A stretch of 64,000 nucleotides of DNA from Sipunculus nudus (Eukaryota > Annelida > Sipuncula > Golfingiida > Sipunculidae), in contig CM049316.1 of the NCBI GenBank assembly GCA_026874595.1, positions 66,614,676 to 66,678,675 of the forward strand. Reading direction: 5' to 3'. This document shows, piece after piece, positions 10,171 through 23,484 of the stretch. The position numbers and the translations under genes were made by a program. Under the pieces are notes generated by a model that saw nothing but the letters and a program-made list of their open reading frames with translations, had not been told where the DNA came from and made no database searches. Numbering within the stretch: position 1 is the stretch's first letter; each line of letters opens with the position of its first letter.

Positions 10171-12405
10171 ATGATGTCACATTCATTTGAATTTCATAGA
10201 CAGAGTCTGGCACAGTTGTGCCGTATATGTGGTAAAAGGGCCCAAACGAAACCCAAGAAAACTAAACGTCAAGCTCATCTATGTAGAGACATTAAAGAAA
10301 GAATTGCTGAAACATATGGCATTGGTATTGGAACAGACATCACAGAAACCCATCCTACAGAGCTCTGTGACGGATGTTATCTGAAATAGTTCAATTTGAA
10401 AAGAAATTCATCTGATAAATATGTTGATTTGTTTGAAAATTGAAAAAGAAAGGGCACAGTCAATCAATGTGCAGTGGAAAGCCCATAAGAGAAATGCAAC
10501 ACTTTTGGAATGTTTTGCCTGTCACTCTTACTGTCAAGGAACACTACCTGGATGCAGGAAAAATCCTAAAAAGGGTAGACCAAAATTTATTCCAGATAAT
10601 CTGCAGTTCAACCATACAGGGCTTGATATAATAGACTTCTCCAGTGAAACTGGTCCTTATGACACAGATATGAGCTGCTTGAAAATTGACGAAATCAATG
10701 ATATACACAGAAAAATTAAAATTTGTGTAATATGTGAAAACATATTCAGTTTCAATTCTGTTAAAACACAGTTTGACCATTACGTCTGTGCCACTTGTCG
10801 TAGTCAGAGGTTTAAAGCAGGTCTATCCAACACTATCACATGTCAAACCTGCAATACACAGTTACCTTTCTATCAGTAATAAAAATAGACAGGAGGTTTC
10901 GTGATCAACTAGCACTCTTAAATATTCAGTGTAAAACGTGTTCTAAAGTGGCTTCACTCGGGAGATACACAAGCATAACTGTTCAAGCAACAGCAAATTG
11001 GGAGACGGAATGGGGAAATGACTATTACTGATTCAGAATCCGCAGAAATCTCTAGCCAATAACAAATGTCATCTTACGGTACCTTGTCAGCATCCTTTTT
11101 ATTATCACAAAATCGGAGATCCAGCTGCAGAGGTCTGCACGGGGGCGATGAACAAGCAGAGATTTATCTATGATCAAATCAAATCACAAGCGATTCACGA
11201 GAGAGGGGAATGGGATAAAAGCATTACCAAAGCAGTACGACAATTGTGTTTACGGACCACTGCTTCATACAGACATCAAATATGTATGTGTTTTTTTTTT
11301 GTTTTATTAATAATATAACAAGTTTCTGCATTTAATGGTCCATTTTAATTAAATATATGCCACAGCCGACATGTTTATTAAATATTGATATCCTTTTTGC
11401 AGGTCTGTCCACCATATCTACATATATTGTTGGGACTTGTGAAAAAAACATCACGATATGCCTGTGGAGCAGTGTCATTCCTTGAACTTGCACAAGATAT
11501 TGCTGAGACTTCACAGGAAATAGGAAACAGTCCCTTCAACAGATATGTTCAATCATTAAGGGACGTAATCCCAATTCAAAAGAGGAAAATAACCTAGCTC
11601 AGCAAGATCACAAAATTGGATGACAATGAAGACCTTACACTAGTAGCACTAAAGCAAAAGAAGGGAGAAATAGAAAAGCTCATTTCAGAACTGGTAAATT
11701 TACTGTTATTGGTCTGGATTATTTGATAATATAATTGTTAATAAAGGGCATCAATAAACAGCATACCATGCATTTTAATTACGTAATTTAATGAAAGAGA
11801 ATTTTAAAGTGATTCATTGATCATTGTTTTTTAGGAATAAAATATTCAAAAGATGATGCGTGTGACACTTACAGAAAGATCTGGACCAGTAACAGCCTAT
11901 ATTAATGAAATTCTCCAATGGCACGGCATCGCAGTCCAGGCGTATCACAGTCTTAGCTTGATAGGGAATCACTGCCATAAATACTTGCAGGTCAGAAGAA
12001 GCCAATAGTGTATCTAATTTTGTTTGAATATGGAATCTCCTGTATCATCAATATAATTTAACATTCAAAATAATGACCGACTTCATTTTAAATACTTAAT
12101 AATGACCGACCTCATTTTAAATATATACTATCGTGTTTCTTTTAGAAAAAGGTGTACGAAGACGTGTCGACAGAGGTGGAAAACAAAACTAAGTCCATGA
12201 CGACCAAACGTCTGCTACATAATGTAGCTTTTAGCATACGTCAGGAATTCACTGGTTTAAATGAAAGATTTTCTGTGGTGCACCTTAATGTATCACATGA
12301 CAAACCAATCAACAGTGGAAAGCTAGCAGCTATAGGTGTGTATTTTCTTCAATATCACTCCACTATGAATACTTGCGGTTCTGTGTATAAGCAGAGCATA
12401 CACCC

Positions 12406-12471
<66 letters not shown>

Positions 12472-12715
12472 GAGATACAAACATCTTTTCCCTGAAGACC
12501 GTGTGGTTCCATGGATACAATCGTGGGGATTTGGTATAGGTCTACACCGCGAACAAGGAGGAGAGGGAATGCATGCAGAATTTAACAAATTGTGTAGAAA
12601 AACCTGTGCAATCAAGCAGCCTTGGAACAGATTACTTGCCACCATGAGGGATCATCACACCGGAGTTTGTCCGAACCTTCACAAATTAATTCCATCACTC
12701 AATCCACGGAAATAG
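10171..12715 (+). pseudogene. RAG1-N-terminus-like transposase gene, copy 2
   Basis: Copy 2 of the gene at 1496, with the same Cys-rich N-terminal order (CRIC, HPTELCDGC, ECFACH, RING-like CVIC...CATC...CQTC) and the same C-terminal [13 protein letters not shown] segment. The second Cys pair is preceded by Asp-Gly instead of Asp-Arg. The in-frame TAG after CYLK at 10387 and the TAA after PFYQ at ~10877 are shared with copy 1, so this damage predates the duplication. Copy 2 also has an extra T near 10433 that shifts the frame before KIEKE. Splice borders are as in copy 1, shifted by 8675. From 12152 a single frame runs through the (TA)n tract as alternating Tyr-Ile; that stretch is probably intron. 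Confidence 0.7.
12406..12468. repeat. (TA)n microsatellite in transposase copy 2
   Basis: About 60 bp of TA between the donor-like CTATAG|GTGTGTAT and the acceptor-like ACAG|AGAGATAC; longer than in copy 1. Confidence 0.9.
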
Positions 12716-13700
12716 ACTCGGGTTACCTGATGTTCCACAATAATGGATTCAAATGAATAATAGTAATGGTAATCATCAAAACTGGTTTACATCATTTTAA
12801 TGTGTATTCATTTTCAATCTGTTATATAAGTTTATATAAGAGCCACAACGCACAAGTGTGAAAAAAGTGTAAAAGTGTGATTTCAAATGATGGTCATATA
12901 TATGCTTATACAGAATATGATGTGTATTCATTATTAACTCTTTTATAAGCTTGCGATGGAGAGAGAATACACAAGTTTGAAAAAATGTGTAAAAGTGTAA
13001 TTCCTAATGGTGGTCATATAATATACTAATATATGATACATTTAGACTATTAGCTTGCCTTGGATATCTATAATTATAAAGTTTGATTTACACTTCACTA
13101 TTTTAATGTTTGATATAATATATTCAGATCTGGTTTTAATATGGGCTTTCATTAGTTTATCGTCTGATAAAATAATATTACTTCTTGTGAAATTCACATC
13201 TATTTTGTTCACCTTATTCTTTCTTGTTATATATTATATTTAGAAATAAAAAAAATAAAGCATGCAATACATGAATTAAGTGTTTCATGGTAATAACAGG
13301 TACATACAGACCAGGGAATTTTATGAGAGTAGACCTTGGATATAGGTTTAAACTAGCTGACAGGACGAGGTTTGACCGACCACAGAGGAATAAAAAAAAG
13401 AAAACAAACATGTGTAAAAGGCCTCAGCTGCAGAAAGACATAAAGTATCATTCGCGAAAAAATGGTTCCTGTAAAAATTGGATTGAATGAGTTATACCAG
13501 ATGCAGGAGTGAGCTACAGTGGCCCACTGTGTTACACTGAGTGAGAAACTCGATACCTCTGCAGTGGTGAAAACAGACCAGCCTTACACATTGCTACACA
13601 CACAGCTCGCTCAAGTCATTAAGTGGCAAAACTGGTAACTGCGGTGAGGTGAGACGTGAAAATTCGAAGTCAATGTGATTTTCTCCTACGTATAAAGCAT
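12716..13700. other. Spacer with candidate right transposon end (unit 2)
   Basis: No gene. From ~13041 to 13579 the sequence is present in units 2 and 3 but absent from unit 1. At 13529-13539 it contains GTGTTACACTG, the exact reverse complement of CAGTGTAACAC at 9773-9783 near the left edge of the unit. This may be the right terminus of the RAG1-N-like element, about 3.77 kb long; no target-site duplication is visible. Confidence 0.4.
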
Positions 13701-14036
13701 TACTACCAATGATAATTTCATAATTTTCAGGTCGTGAACAACAAAGAAGAAAAGGGGTGGGAGTTGGTTGAATTGTACATATGTTTCGCCCCTAACCTAA
13801 AATTTTGCGCCTGTGACCGCTTGTAGCCCAGGGGGGGGGGGGAGGAATTTAGAAGTAACTGAGGGTTTCCATTTTGCAATTTTTTTGAAAACTTCAAACC
13901 GTATCAAATTTCGGGATGCTCCTGTGTCTAAGAGAGCCTGAAAGGAGTGATTTTGAAAATGTATCGGAAGAAAAGAACCCCATGTGGCGTTGATACGTTG
14001 CTTACAAGTTTCTTGGCTGGAACATTGAGTAATCAA
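13700..14036 (-). pseudogene. Retroelement aspartic protease fragment, copy 2
   Basis: Minus-strand copy with an intact-looking active-site motif LLDTGASR. A G run of about 12 nt (plus strand, ~13830-13841) lies downstream in the frame and differs in length from copies 1 and 3, so the frame after PPPPGLQAVTGA differs between units. Same truncation towards the transposase as the other copies. Confidence 0.6.
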
Positions 14037-14058
14037 GTGCAGTATCTTGGTCTAACGG

Positions 14059-14600
14059 TTGGGGAGGGACCTGTTCCTGGCTGGGCTGAACGCAACAATG
14101 TGTAGGTTGTATGAAACAATGGCAACACGTCGCACGTTTATACACCATATCCTCCTAGGCGTGAACTATGGGCTCAATGTGCCTACTGGGCCGGTCATAA
14201 AGCGAGCTAGTATCACCAGAGGCGCGGCCACAGAGGCCTGGAGCTTAACGGTATTGCCTGGTTGGAGTGCCAGGCTGAGAATACCCGCGGGGCGAGTAAT
14301 TGCGCCTTGGCGAGGGCGGCGGAGCGTGACGAGCCAGGTCTCGTATTAAGGAGAGGCACTCGGCTTTGACATGAACTTTTTGGAGTTGAAACACTGTATA
14401 CGATTAGCTGTACGCGAGAGCCCCCCCCCCCCCCCCCCCAAGTAGCTACCGGACGGCCCATGTCCCGTGAGCGAGTTTTGGCTTGAAATGGTCGGATGGA
14501 GTCGACCTCCATGGGGGTCTCGTCGTGGTCGAGCTCATTATAGCACGCGATTTCATCCGATTTGGAGAGGGCGGCCTGCATGGCCTTGTCAAGGGAAGGT
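14059..14600 (-). pseudogene. Possible gag-like relic, copy 2
   Basis: Minus-strand Pro/Arg/Ser-rich sequence next to the protease, with a C run of about 19 nt near 14421-14439 that reads as a Gly run. The assignment as gag is positional only. Confidence 0.25.
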
Positions 14601-15497
14601 TGGGTACACGCTGCTAAAGCAATATTGTTTTCTAAAAGACCATTACAGTAAGTATTAACGAGTTCCTTTTCGTCTGTCGCTGAACGTGTGTCATTGGGTA
14701 CGCTTGGCGGGCAGCCCTACGGAAATCGTCATTGTAAAATTTTAGTGTGGAACGCGGGTCTTGGGTGCGTATTTTGACTTTTTTTTCTTAATTGTTGGAC
14801 TTCATTATCATGGCCAGTTGGGGTTTTTACTTGTTTAAAGGGCCTACCGTGTTCATCTTGGAGGGTACACATTTCCGTGTGCTCTAAATAAAAATCGTCA
14901 ACTGACTCCCTAATTTCCCCACTAATAGTAGCTTGGGGACTTGTGGTTGAAATTCAGTGATATTCACATCAACTCCGACACATCGCCAGCAGCTGCGATC
15001 AAGATCAAGCTGATACAAATAGGATGTGGCCACGCAAACAAAGCTGTCTAGGGTAATTCAATAGATTGAGATTATATCAGGGACTGCATTCACCCAGACG
15101 AGGGCCTGGTTCAGAGCTATAGAATTAGCATACATTGATTTGGAAGGGAATGATGATGCGATCATTGAAGTAGTTAAAGGCAATCACGCCAATACACCAA
15201 ACACGCTTTAACCGGAAGCCTCGTGCAATATGTTTGTATACACTGCCACGTCACCGATACCTTCCCCAATGTAGTTCCCTGGATTTAGGAAATGTCTGAC
15301 AAAAAACATATTTTTATTGTTATATTTGGAATTAATTGTTGTATACTCTATAATTGCTCCACTGACTTAATTAATGTAATTTACCATTCCTATGCACAAC
15401 ATGTTGATTTCGATGTACAGGCATTTTGAGTGCACGGGCATTGAGCATTAATCTATGATAGCCATAAATAGACCTCCCGTGTGGAGAATGGGGCTTG
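14601..15497. other. Unassigned part of unit 2
   Basis: Equivalent of 5430-6284 in unit 1, with few differences. No recognisable gene. Confidence 0.4.
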
Positions 15498-16413
15498 ATT
15501 GTCTTTGTTATTACTTGTGCTGCCCTTTGTGGGGTTTAGTCTGATTGAGGAGGTGATTTTTTGTTGCCTGTGCTGCCATCTGTTGAGGAATAGTCTGATA
15601 GAGTGACGGTTTTCTCGGTGCGCCGCTCCTGCTACACTGTGTAGGGTAACGATCTGATCAAGTCGGGGTTGTGCTTGTTCTGTTCCTTGTGCTGCCACCT
15701 ATAGGTAACTGGAGTAATGGTTGAGGTGCTGCAGGCCTGCTCTGGTTATGTTGCTTTTGCTGCTTACTATAACGAATTGTCTGATAGAGAAGTGGCTGGA
15801 CTGCTTGTGTAACTTTCTGGCCCTCTCTTGAGGAAAGTCTGATAGTTTTACAGGTTATGTTCCTTGTGTTGCCCTGTGTAGGGATTTGTCTTATTGTCGA
15901 AGGGATGTGCTGGTTGTGTTATTGGTGCAGTAATCATTAGGTAACAGTCTGACAGAGTAGTGGTTGTGTTGGTTGTTGGTGCTGCCATCTATAGGGGAAA
16001 AGTCTGATGGAATAGTGGTTGTGATGATTGTGTTACTTGTGCTGAGATCTATTGGGTGGTATAGTCTTAAATAGCTCGGCTTTGTTGGTTCTTCTGCTTG
16101 TCCTTCCCTATACAGGGTGACAGTCTGATAGAGACGGGGTTTACTGGTTATGTTGTTTGTGATATCATCATTAGGGGACTAGTCTGATAGAGACGCAGTT
16201 TACTGGTGATTTTTTGTGTGTGCAATCATATGTAGAGGAACAGTCTGATAGAAACGGGGTTTGCAGGTTATATTGTTTGTGCTGTCATCTTTAGTGCACT
16301 AGTCTGTTAGTGGAGGGGTTGCGCTGGTTGTCATGCTTTTGCAGCCCCCTAGAGAGCAATATTATGAGAGAAGAGGGAGATGTGTTAGTTGTGGTGCTTT
16401 TGCTGCAATTTAC
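15498..16413. repeat. Degenerate 58-60 bp minisatellite, unit 2
   Basis: Same AGTCTGATAGAG / CTTGTGCTGCC repeats as in unit 1, with the same number and order of variants; only point differences were seen. Copy number therefore did not change after the segment was duplicated. Confidence 0.75.
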
Positions 16414-18974
16414 TGTTACTGTACTAAGCTTAGAAAAAACAACGAAATAAGTTACTCATGATTACCCTATACGACATGATATGATAAAAAATAAGTTTAA
16501 CAAATATTTTTGTACCCCATAAAACGCCTCCCTACCAAACCTCCCGATTCCAGTCGTAATCAGCTGATATTGATACTTTTGTTATCAAAGAGCCAAAGAG
16601 CCCGGATATAATTATTGTATAATAAAATGAATTCAGTAATAAATGATGTATTAAGTGCATATAACTGATATATAAATTCTTAAAGACAACACAATCATTA
16701 AAAGCAGTGCTTAGCTAGAAAATATCCCTACTACTAATATATTCAAGCCGACGTAATTTAAATGAAACTTGGGCGCCGTCTACCGCTAATGGCAGGATAG
16801 AATATGTAAAAAGAAGCCGCCATATTATTTAAGAATTAATTATAATATCCCCTGCACCCACGCAGTTTTATATGAGTAACTAGCTCTCAGAGGACGCAAT
16901 TTCCATTTGACGAACTCCGCGAATCTTGAGTGTTTGCTGACCAGTAGAGCAAATTAGCAGATAAACAATATGTACCTTACGACAACTTTTGAGAAATCAT
17001 CTTGTCGAACTTGGAATTCATTATGGTAGGGACCCTCAAAACGTGACATACGGTATATCATTACTGTCGCATTTCTCTTTCAGAAAAGCAAGAAAAGTTT
17101 ATTTATAGGAAAAGGTTAACTGTTAAACCTCTCATTGCCCATAGAGTTTTATAATGGAAAATTAAATAACTAATTTATAACGTAAGTGAATGTGACCCAG
17201 GTCAGAGGACAGTACATCTAATGTCAGTGATGGTGTTATGAAAAAGAAATTTCTGTTGTGAATTAAACAATTAGGTTTGAATTTAAGAAGGAAGACTGAA
17301 GTGCTTTTCAGGCAAAGCGTTGTACTAAATTAGAACTAGAGGTGAACGAGGGAAACAGTGACGCTCACGGATCCACATATCCGGCTGGTGGGTTAAAAGT
17401 CCACAGCAGTGGCGTGACCTATCTATCTGCGTAGCAGTACAGAACCTTATTGCTGACACCTGCAGTCATAAAGACTTTGTATCAGATAAGGCTTAACTTT
17501 CATAAGCATGGATAAAGTCTCAAAATCTAGGATGACCACCTAATTATATTATTCCTTCAGCTTAACGATGCTACTAGCTACAACAATTCCAGGTCATACT
17601 ATATTATTAATGGAAATGTTAGTACGCAAATGTCTGGTTTCCTATCCTTGTTTGAATCGTAAAATATCCTATATCCTATTTGCTCTTGTATAAGTTCATA
17701 TTTTGACAGTGTTAACGTGAAGAGTACAACAGTTATGCTCCTAGAAATGCAAATCTGTTTCACTCCTCAATATGAATAGTTTGCCTAAGCTTCTTCTGCA
17801 CTTCTTATTGCGTTTTGAAGCGAAGCAGATTAATTCCGAAAAAAATCTCAAGAATGCTAACTGATGAGTAGCTTGTCGCACGTGCTCGGTAACTATCGTT
17901 CAGAATGCCTACGTTGTGCGCAGCAGTTGCTCGGTGGTTAATTCGTAGTAACTAGAAGCTCTTACGACCAAAAACTGCAGATATTTTGTGTTGAACCCGT
18001 TTTACCTACGTTACGCCTCGTGTCTGATTCGAAGCTGCATCTTCGGACTTCTGAGTGGCCTATTTATTGTTATTTCATCAGGGCCGAATCGCTCGGAATT
18101 TCGTAAGCTTCGATATCTTTTCTTTGTTTGGAACAAACACTCACAAAAACACACCCATACACACACGAACGAGGATAAAAGCATAACGTCTTGGCGGAGG
18201 TAATTTGGCCAAAAACAAATTTATGGTTCTCAGGCACTTTTTTTCTGATAACAGTGCGGGCTGCGGTATTTTATTTTTGACATTTTTGTATGTTTCGATG
18301 AAAATTTCATATAATCAGGGAAGAACTTTAAAATATCTTTTTTTTGCTAAACAGGTAAAAGCACTAGATACATTGGATTACTTATCTTCTTGGAAGATAA
18401 AAATCAAAATAATTTTTTTATGCGGGGGTTAAATTGACGCGGGCATGAGAACCATACCTTTTATTTATTTTTTGACCTACTGTTTTGATATTTATCTTTA
18501 TCTACCAGCAGTTGGCGCACACAGCTGTCCGCCACCTGTTGTACGCAGCTAACTGCCAAAGCCGAGTCTATATCATCCCGGGGTTTTTCATCTGAATAAA
18601 AATACGGAAAGGGGTTAACTGTGAATGGGTACTTGCTGTACAAAAAGGAGAGGTTTGTATCAGTGTAAAACTAGCTCTCCATATTCTGTGGGAAGATACC
18701 CCAATTACGTAAATGTAGGTATTATAAGTCATTTTAATAAGATTGCTGACAGGGTTGAAATTTATATTCCTACAATTAAAAATCTTTGAAAGTTCAACGG
18801 GATAATGCTGTACTTTAAAAGTCAGTACTTTATTCGACTCCTTTTGAAAAATAGTATGAAAGTTGCCAATTTAATTAATAACACATGATAATATCATATA
18901 TTAAGTACTTAATGGGGGTGTGGTTGTGGTCAACACGGTATCATGGTAAAGTATATAAATTAATACCTATACTA
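16414..18974. other. Gene-free tail of unit 2
   Basis: Near-identical to 7201-9762. Short CA-rich and poly-T runs only. No gene recognised. Confidence 0.5.
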
Positions 18975-19252
18975 TTTTTACATTCAGTGTAACACCCTAA
19001 ATTCATTGTGTCAGGCAATTATAGACGAACACTTGATCACTTTAATGCTCAAAATAGACCTAAATAGGTGGATACATTGTGCTGGTTTGACCGTTTTTAT
19101 CACATTTTATCTATCGGACATTTTAACAGGTGCCTAATTATTTTCTCTTTTAATTTATCAACAATATGAGAAGACCAGCAGTTGTTAAAATTAATATAAA
19201 TCAATATGAATGATTAAGAATTAAAGTGTTGTACACTGGCTTGATGACTGGA

Positions 19253-20235
19253 AATGGGGAAATGACTATTACTGATTCAGAATCCGCAGAAATCTCTAGC
19301 CAATAACAAATGTCATCTTACGGTAAAATAGGAAACAGTCCCTTCTACAGATATGTTCAATCATTAAGGGACGTTATCCCAATTCAAAAGAGGAAAATAA
19401 CCTAGCTCAGCAAGATCACAAAATTGGATGACAATGAAGACCTTACACTAGTAGCACTAAAGCAAAAGAAGGGAGAAATAGAAAAGCTCATTTCAGAACT
19501 GGTAAATTTACTGTTATTGGTCTAGATTATTTGATAATATAATTGTTAATAAAGGGCATCAATAAACAGCATACCATGCATTTTAATTACGTAATTTAAT
19601 GAAAGAGAATTTTAAAGTGATTCATTGATCATTGTTTTTTAGGAATAAAATATTCAAAAGATGATGCGTGTGACACTTACAGAAAGATCTGGACCAGTAA
19701 CAGCCTATATTAATGAAATTCTCCAATGGCACGGCATCGCAGTCCAGGCGTATCACAGTCTTAGCTTGATAGGGAATCACTGCCATAAATACTTGCAGGT
19801 CAGAAGAAGCCAATAGTGTATCTAATTTTGTTTGAATATGGAATCTCCTGTATCATCAATATAATTTAACATTCAAAATAATGACCGACTTCATTTTAAA
19901 TACTTAATAATGACCGACCTCATTTTAAATATATACTATCGTGTTTCTTTTAGAAAAAGGTGTACGAAGACGTGTCGACAGAGGTGGAAAACAAAACTAA
20001 GTCCTTGACGACCAAACGTCTGCTACATAATGTAGCTTTTAGCATACGTCAGGAATTCACTGGTTTAAATGAAAGATTATCTGTGGTGCACCTTAATGTA
20101 TCACATGACAAACCAATCAACAGTGGAAAGCTAGCAGCTATAGGTGTGTATTTTCTTCAATATCACTCCACTATGAATACTTGCGGTTCTGTGTATAAGC
20201 AGAGCATACACCCTATATATATACATATATCTATA

Positions 20236-20293
<58 letters not shown>

Positions 20294-20537
20294 GAGATAC
20301 AAACATCTTTTCCTTGAAGACCATGTGGTTCCATGGATACAATCGTGGGGATTTGGTATAGGTCTACACGGCGAACAAGGAGGAGAGGGAATGCATGCAG
20401 AATTTAACAAATTGTGTAGAAAAACCTGTGCAATCAAGCAGCCTTGGAACAGATTACTTGCCACCATGAGGGATCATCACACCGGAGTTTGTCCGAACCT
20501 TCACAAATTAATTCCATCACTCAATCCACAGAAATAG
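19253..20537 (+). pseudogene. RAG1-N-like transposase gene, copy 3, with two internal deletions
   Basis: At ~19253 GGAAATGGGGAAATGAC joins the region before the start codon to the equivalent of ~2335 in unit 1, removing the start codon and the whole RAG1-like zinc region. A second junction at ~19325 (CTTACGGTAAAATAGG) removes the equivalent of about 2406-2842. What remains is the C-terminal part, including ...PVTAYINEILQWHGI, the LLHNVAFSIRQEF exon and [15 protein letters not shown]. It cannot encode a complete protein. Confidence 0.7.
20213..20290. repeat. (TA)n microsatellite in transposase copy 3
   Basis: About 78 bp, with interruptions (ATATCTATATATATGTATA) not present in copies 1 and 2. 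Confidence 0.9.
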
Positions 20538-21663
20538 ACTCGGGTTACCTGATGTTCCACAATAATGGATTCAAATGAATAATAGTAATGTTAATCATCA
20601 AAACTGGTTTACATCATTTTAATGTGTATTCATTTTCAATCTGTTATATAAGTTTATGGAAGAGCCATAACGCACAAGTGTGAAAAAAGTGTAAAAGTGT
20701 GATTTCAAATGATGGTCATATATATGCTTATACAGAATATGATGTGTATTCATTATTAACTCTTTTATAAGCTTGCGATGGAGAGAGAATACACAAGTTT
20801 GAAAAAATGTGTAAAAGTGTAATTCCTAATGGTGGTCATATAATATACTAATATATGATACATTTAGACTATTAGCTTGCCTTGGATATCTATAATTATA
20901 AAGTTTGATTTATACTTCACTATTTTAATGTTTGATATAATATATTCAGATCTGGTTTAAATATGGGCTTTCATTAGTTTATCGTCTGATAAAATAATAT
21001 TACTTCTTGTGAAATTCACATCTATTTTGTTCACCTTATTCTTTCTTGTTATATATTATATTTAGAAATAAAAAAAAATAAAGCATGCAATACATGAATT
21101 AAGTGTTTTATGGTAATAACAGGTACATACAGACCAGGGAATTTTATGAGAGTAGACCTTGGATATAGGTTTAAACTAGCTGACAGGACGAGGTTTGACC
21201 GACCACAGAGGAATAAAAAAATGAAAACAAACATGTGTAAAAGGCCTCAGCTGCCGAAAGACAAAAAGTATCATTCGCGAAAAAATGGTTCCTGTAAAAA
21301 TTGGATTGAATGAGTTATACCAGATTTTATTACTGTAAATATACTGTTTTCTAAATATAGCCATTTTTAACATGGTCAGCATAAAAAAATTATCTTTCTT
21401 TAAAAACCAAAATGGAAACAATTGAATAAAAATCAATTGTTTCAGAGTATAAAATATAGTACATGTTCCTGCTGATCCATGCAGGAGTGAGCTACAGTGG
21501 CCCACTGTGTTACACTGAGTGAGAAACCCGATACCTCTGCAGTGGTGAAAACAGACCAGCCTTACACATTGCTACACACACAACTCGCTCAAGTCATTAA
21601 GTGGCAAAACTGGTAACTGCGGTGAGGTGAGACGTGAAAATTAGAAGTCAATGTGATTTTCTC
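20538..21663. other. Spacer with candidate right transposon end (unit 3)
   Basis: No gene. It contains the unit-2 segment plus ~155 additional bases (21326-21480) that are missing from unit 2. GTGTTACACTG at 21507-21517 mirrors CAGTGTAACAC at 18985-18995. Confidence 0.4.
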
Positions 21664-22023
21664 CTACGTATAAAGCATTACTACCAATGATAATTTCATA
21701 ATTTTCAGGTCGTGAACAACAAAGAAGAAAAGGGGTGGGAGTTGGTTGAATTGTACATATGTTACGCCCCTAACCCACAATTTTGCGCCTGTGACCGCTT
21801 GTAGCCCGGGGGGGGGGGGGGGGGGGGGGAGGAATTTAGAAGTAACTGAGGGTTTCCATTTTGCAATTTTTTTGAAAACTTCAAACCGTATCAAACTTCG
21901 GGATGCTCCTGTGTCTAAGAGAGCCTGAAAGGAGTGATTTTGAAAATGTATCGGAAGAAAAGAACCCCATGTGGCGTTGATACGTTTCTTACAAGTTTCT
22001 TGGCTGGAACATTGAGTAATCAA
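21664..22023 (-). pseudogene. Retroelement aspartic protease fragment, copy 3
   Basis: The most intact copy, about 119 residues. LLDTGASRSLIRFEVFKK is the retropepsin active site, followed by a Pro run encoded by a G tract of about 23 nt on the plus strand (~21808-21830) and then GLQAVTGAKLWVRGVTYVQF. Truncated before any reverse transcriptase. Confidence 0.65.
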
Positions 22024-22045
22024 GTGCAGTATCTTGGTCTAACGG

Positions 22046-22600
22046 TTGGGGAGGGACCTGTTCCTGGCTGGGCTGAACGCAACAATGTGTAGGTTGTATG
22101 AAACAATGGCAACACGTCGCACGTTTATACACCATATCCTCCTAGGCGTGAACTATGGGCTCAATGTGCCTACTGGGCCGGTCATAAAGCGAGCTAGTAT
22201 CACCAGAGGCGCGGCCACAGAGGCCTGGAGCGTAACGGTATTGCCTGGTTGGAGTGCCAGGCTGAGAATACCCGCGGGGCGAGTAATTGCGCCTTGGCGA
22301 GGGCGGCGGAGCGTGACGAGCCAGGTCTCGTATTAAGGAGAGGCACTCGGCTTTGACATGAACTTTTTGGAGTTGAAACACTGTATACGATTAGCTGTAC
22401 GCGAGAGCCCCCCCCCCCCCCCCCCCAAGTAGCTACCGGACGGCCCATGTCCCGTGAGCGAGTTTTGGCTTGAAATGGTCGGATGGAGTCGACCTCCATG
22501 GGGGTCTCGTCGTGGTCGAGCTCATTATAGCACGCGATTTCATCCGATTTGGAGAGGGCGGCCTGCATGGCCTTGTCAAGGGAAGGTTGGGCACACGCTG
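22046..22600 (-). pseudogene. Possible gag-like relic, copy 3
   Basis: Minus-strand Pro/Arg-rich frames on both sides of a C run of about 19 nt (~22408-22426). Positioned as gag relative to the protease; no diagnostic motif. Confidence 0.25.
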
Positions 22601-23484
22601 CTAAAGCAATATTGTTTTCTAAAAGACCATTACAGTTAGTATTAACGAGTTCCTTTTCGTCTGTCGCTGAACGTGTGTCATTGGGTACGCTTGGCGGGCA
22701 GCCCTACGGAAATCGTCATTGTAAAATTTTAGTGTGGAACGCGGGTCTTGGGTGCGTATTTTGACTTTTTTTTCTTAATTGTTGGACTTCATTATCATGG
22801 CCAGTTGGGGTTTTTACTTGTTTAAAGGGCCTACCGTGTTCATCTTGGAGGGTACACATTTCCGTGTGCTCTAAATAAAAATCGTCAAATGACTCCCTAA
22901 TTTCCCCACTAATAGTAGCTTGGGGACTTGTGATTGAAATTCAGTGATGTTCACATCAACTCCGACACATCGCCAGTAGCTGCGATCAAGATCAAGCTGA
23001 TACAAATAGGATGTGGCCACGCAAACAAAGCTGTCTAGGGTAATTCAATAGATTGAGATTATATCAGGGACTGCATTCACCCAGACGAGGGCCTGGTTCA
23101 GAGCTATAGAATTAGCATACATTGATTTGGAAGGGAATGATGATGCGATCATTGAAGTAGTTAAAGGCAATCACGCCAATACACCAAACACGCTTTAACC
23201 GGAAGCCTCGTGCAATATGTTTGTATACACTGCCACGTCACCGATACCTTCCCCAATGTAGTTCCCTGGATTTAGGAAATGTCTGACAAAAAACATATTT
23301 TTATTGTTATATTTGGAATTAATTGTTGTATACTCTATAATTGCTCCACTGACTTAATTAATGTAATTTACCATTCCTATGCACAACATGTTGATTACGA
23401 TGTACAGGCATTTTGAGTGCACGGGCATTGAGCATTAATCTATGATAGCCATAAATAGACCTCCCGTGTGGAGAATGGGGCTTG
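22601..23484. other. Unassigned part of unit 3
   Basis: Equivalent of 5430-6284. No gene recognised. Confidence 0.4.

Larger units (their letters stand above)
9763..18974. repeat. Tandem array unit 2 (~9.2 kb)
   Basis: Second copy of the composite segment, starting at the recurring TTTTTACAATCAGTG. It follows the tail of unit 1 (ATACCTATACTA) directly, so the array is head to tail. It is the most complete unit: it keeps both the zinc-rich transposase part lost from unit 3 and most of the segment lost from unit 1. Confidence 0.9.

Noticed and set aside
13525-13531. A true V(D)J-type recombination signal (CACAGTG heptamer)
   Set aside because: No ACAAAAACC-like nonamer at 12 or 23 bp; a 7 bp match is expected by chance in 64 kb.
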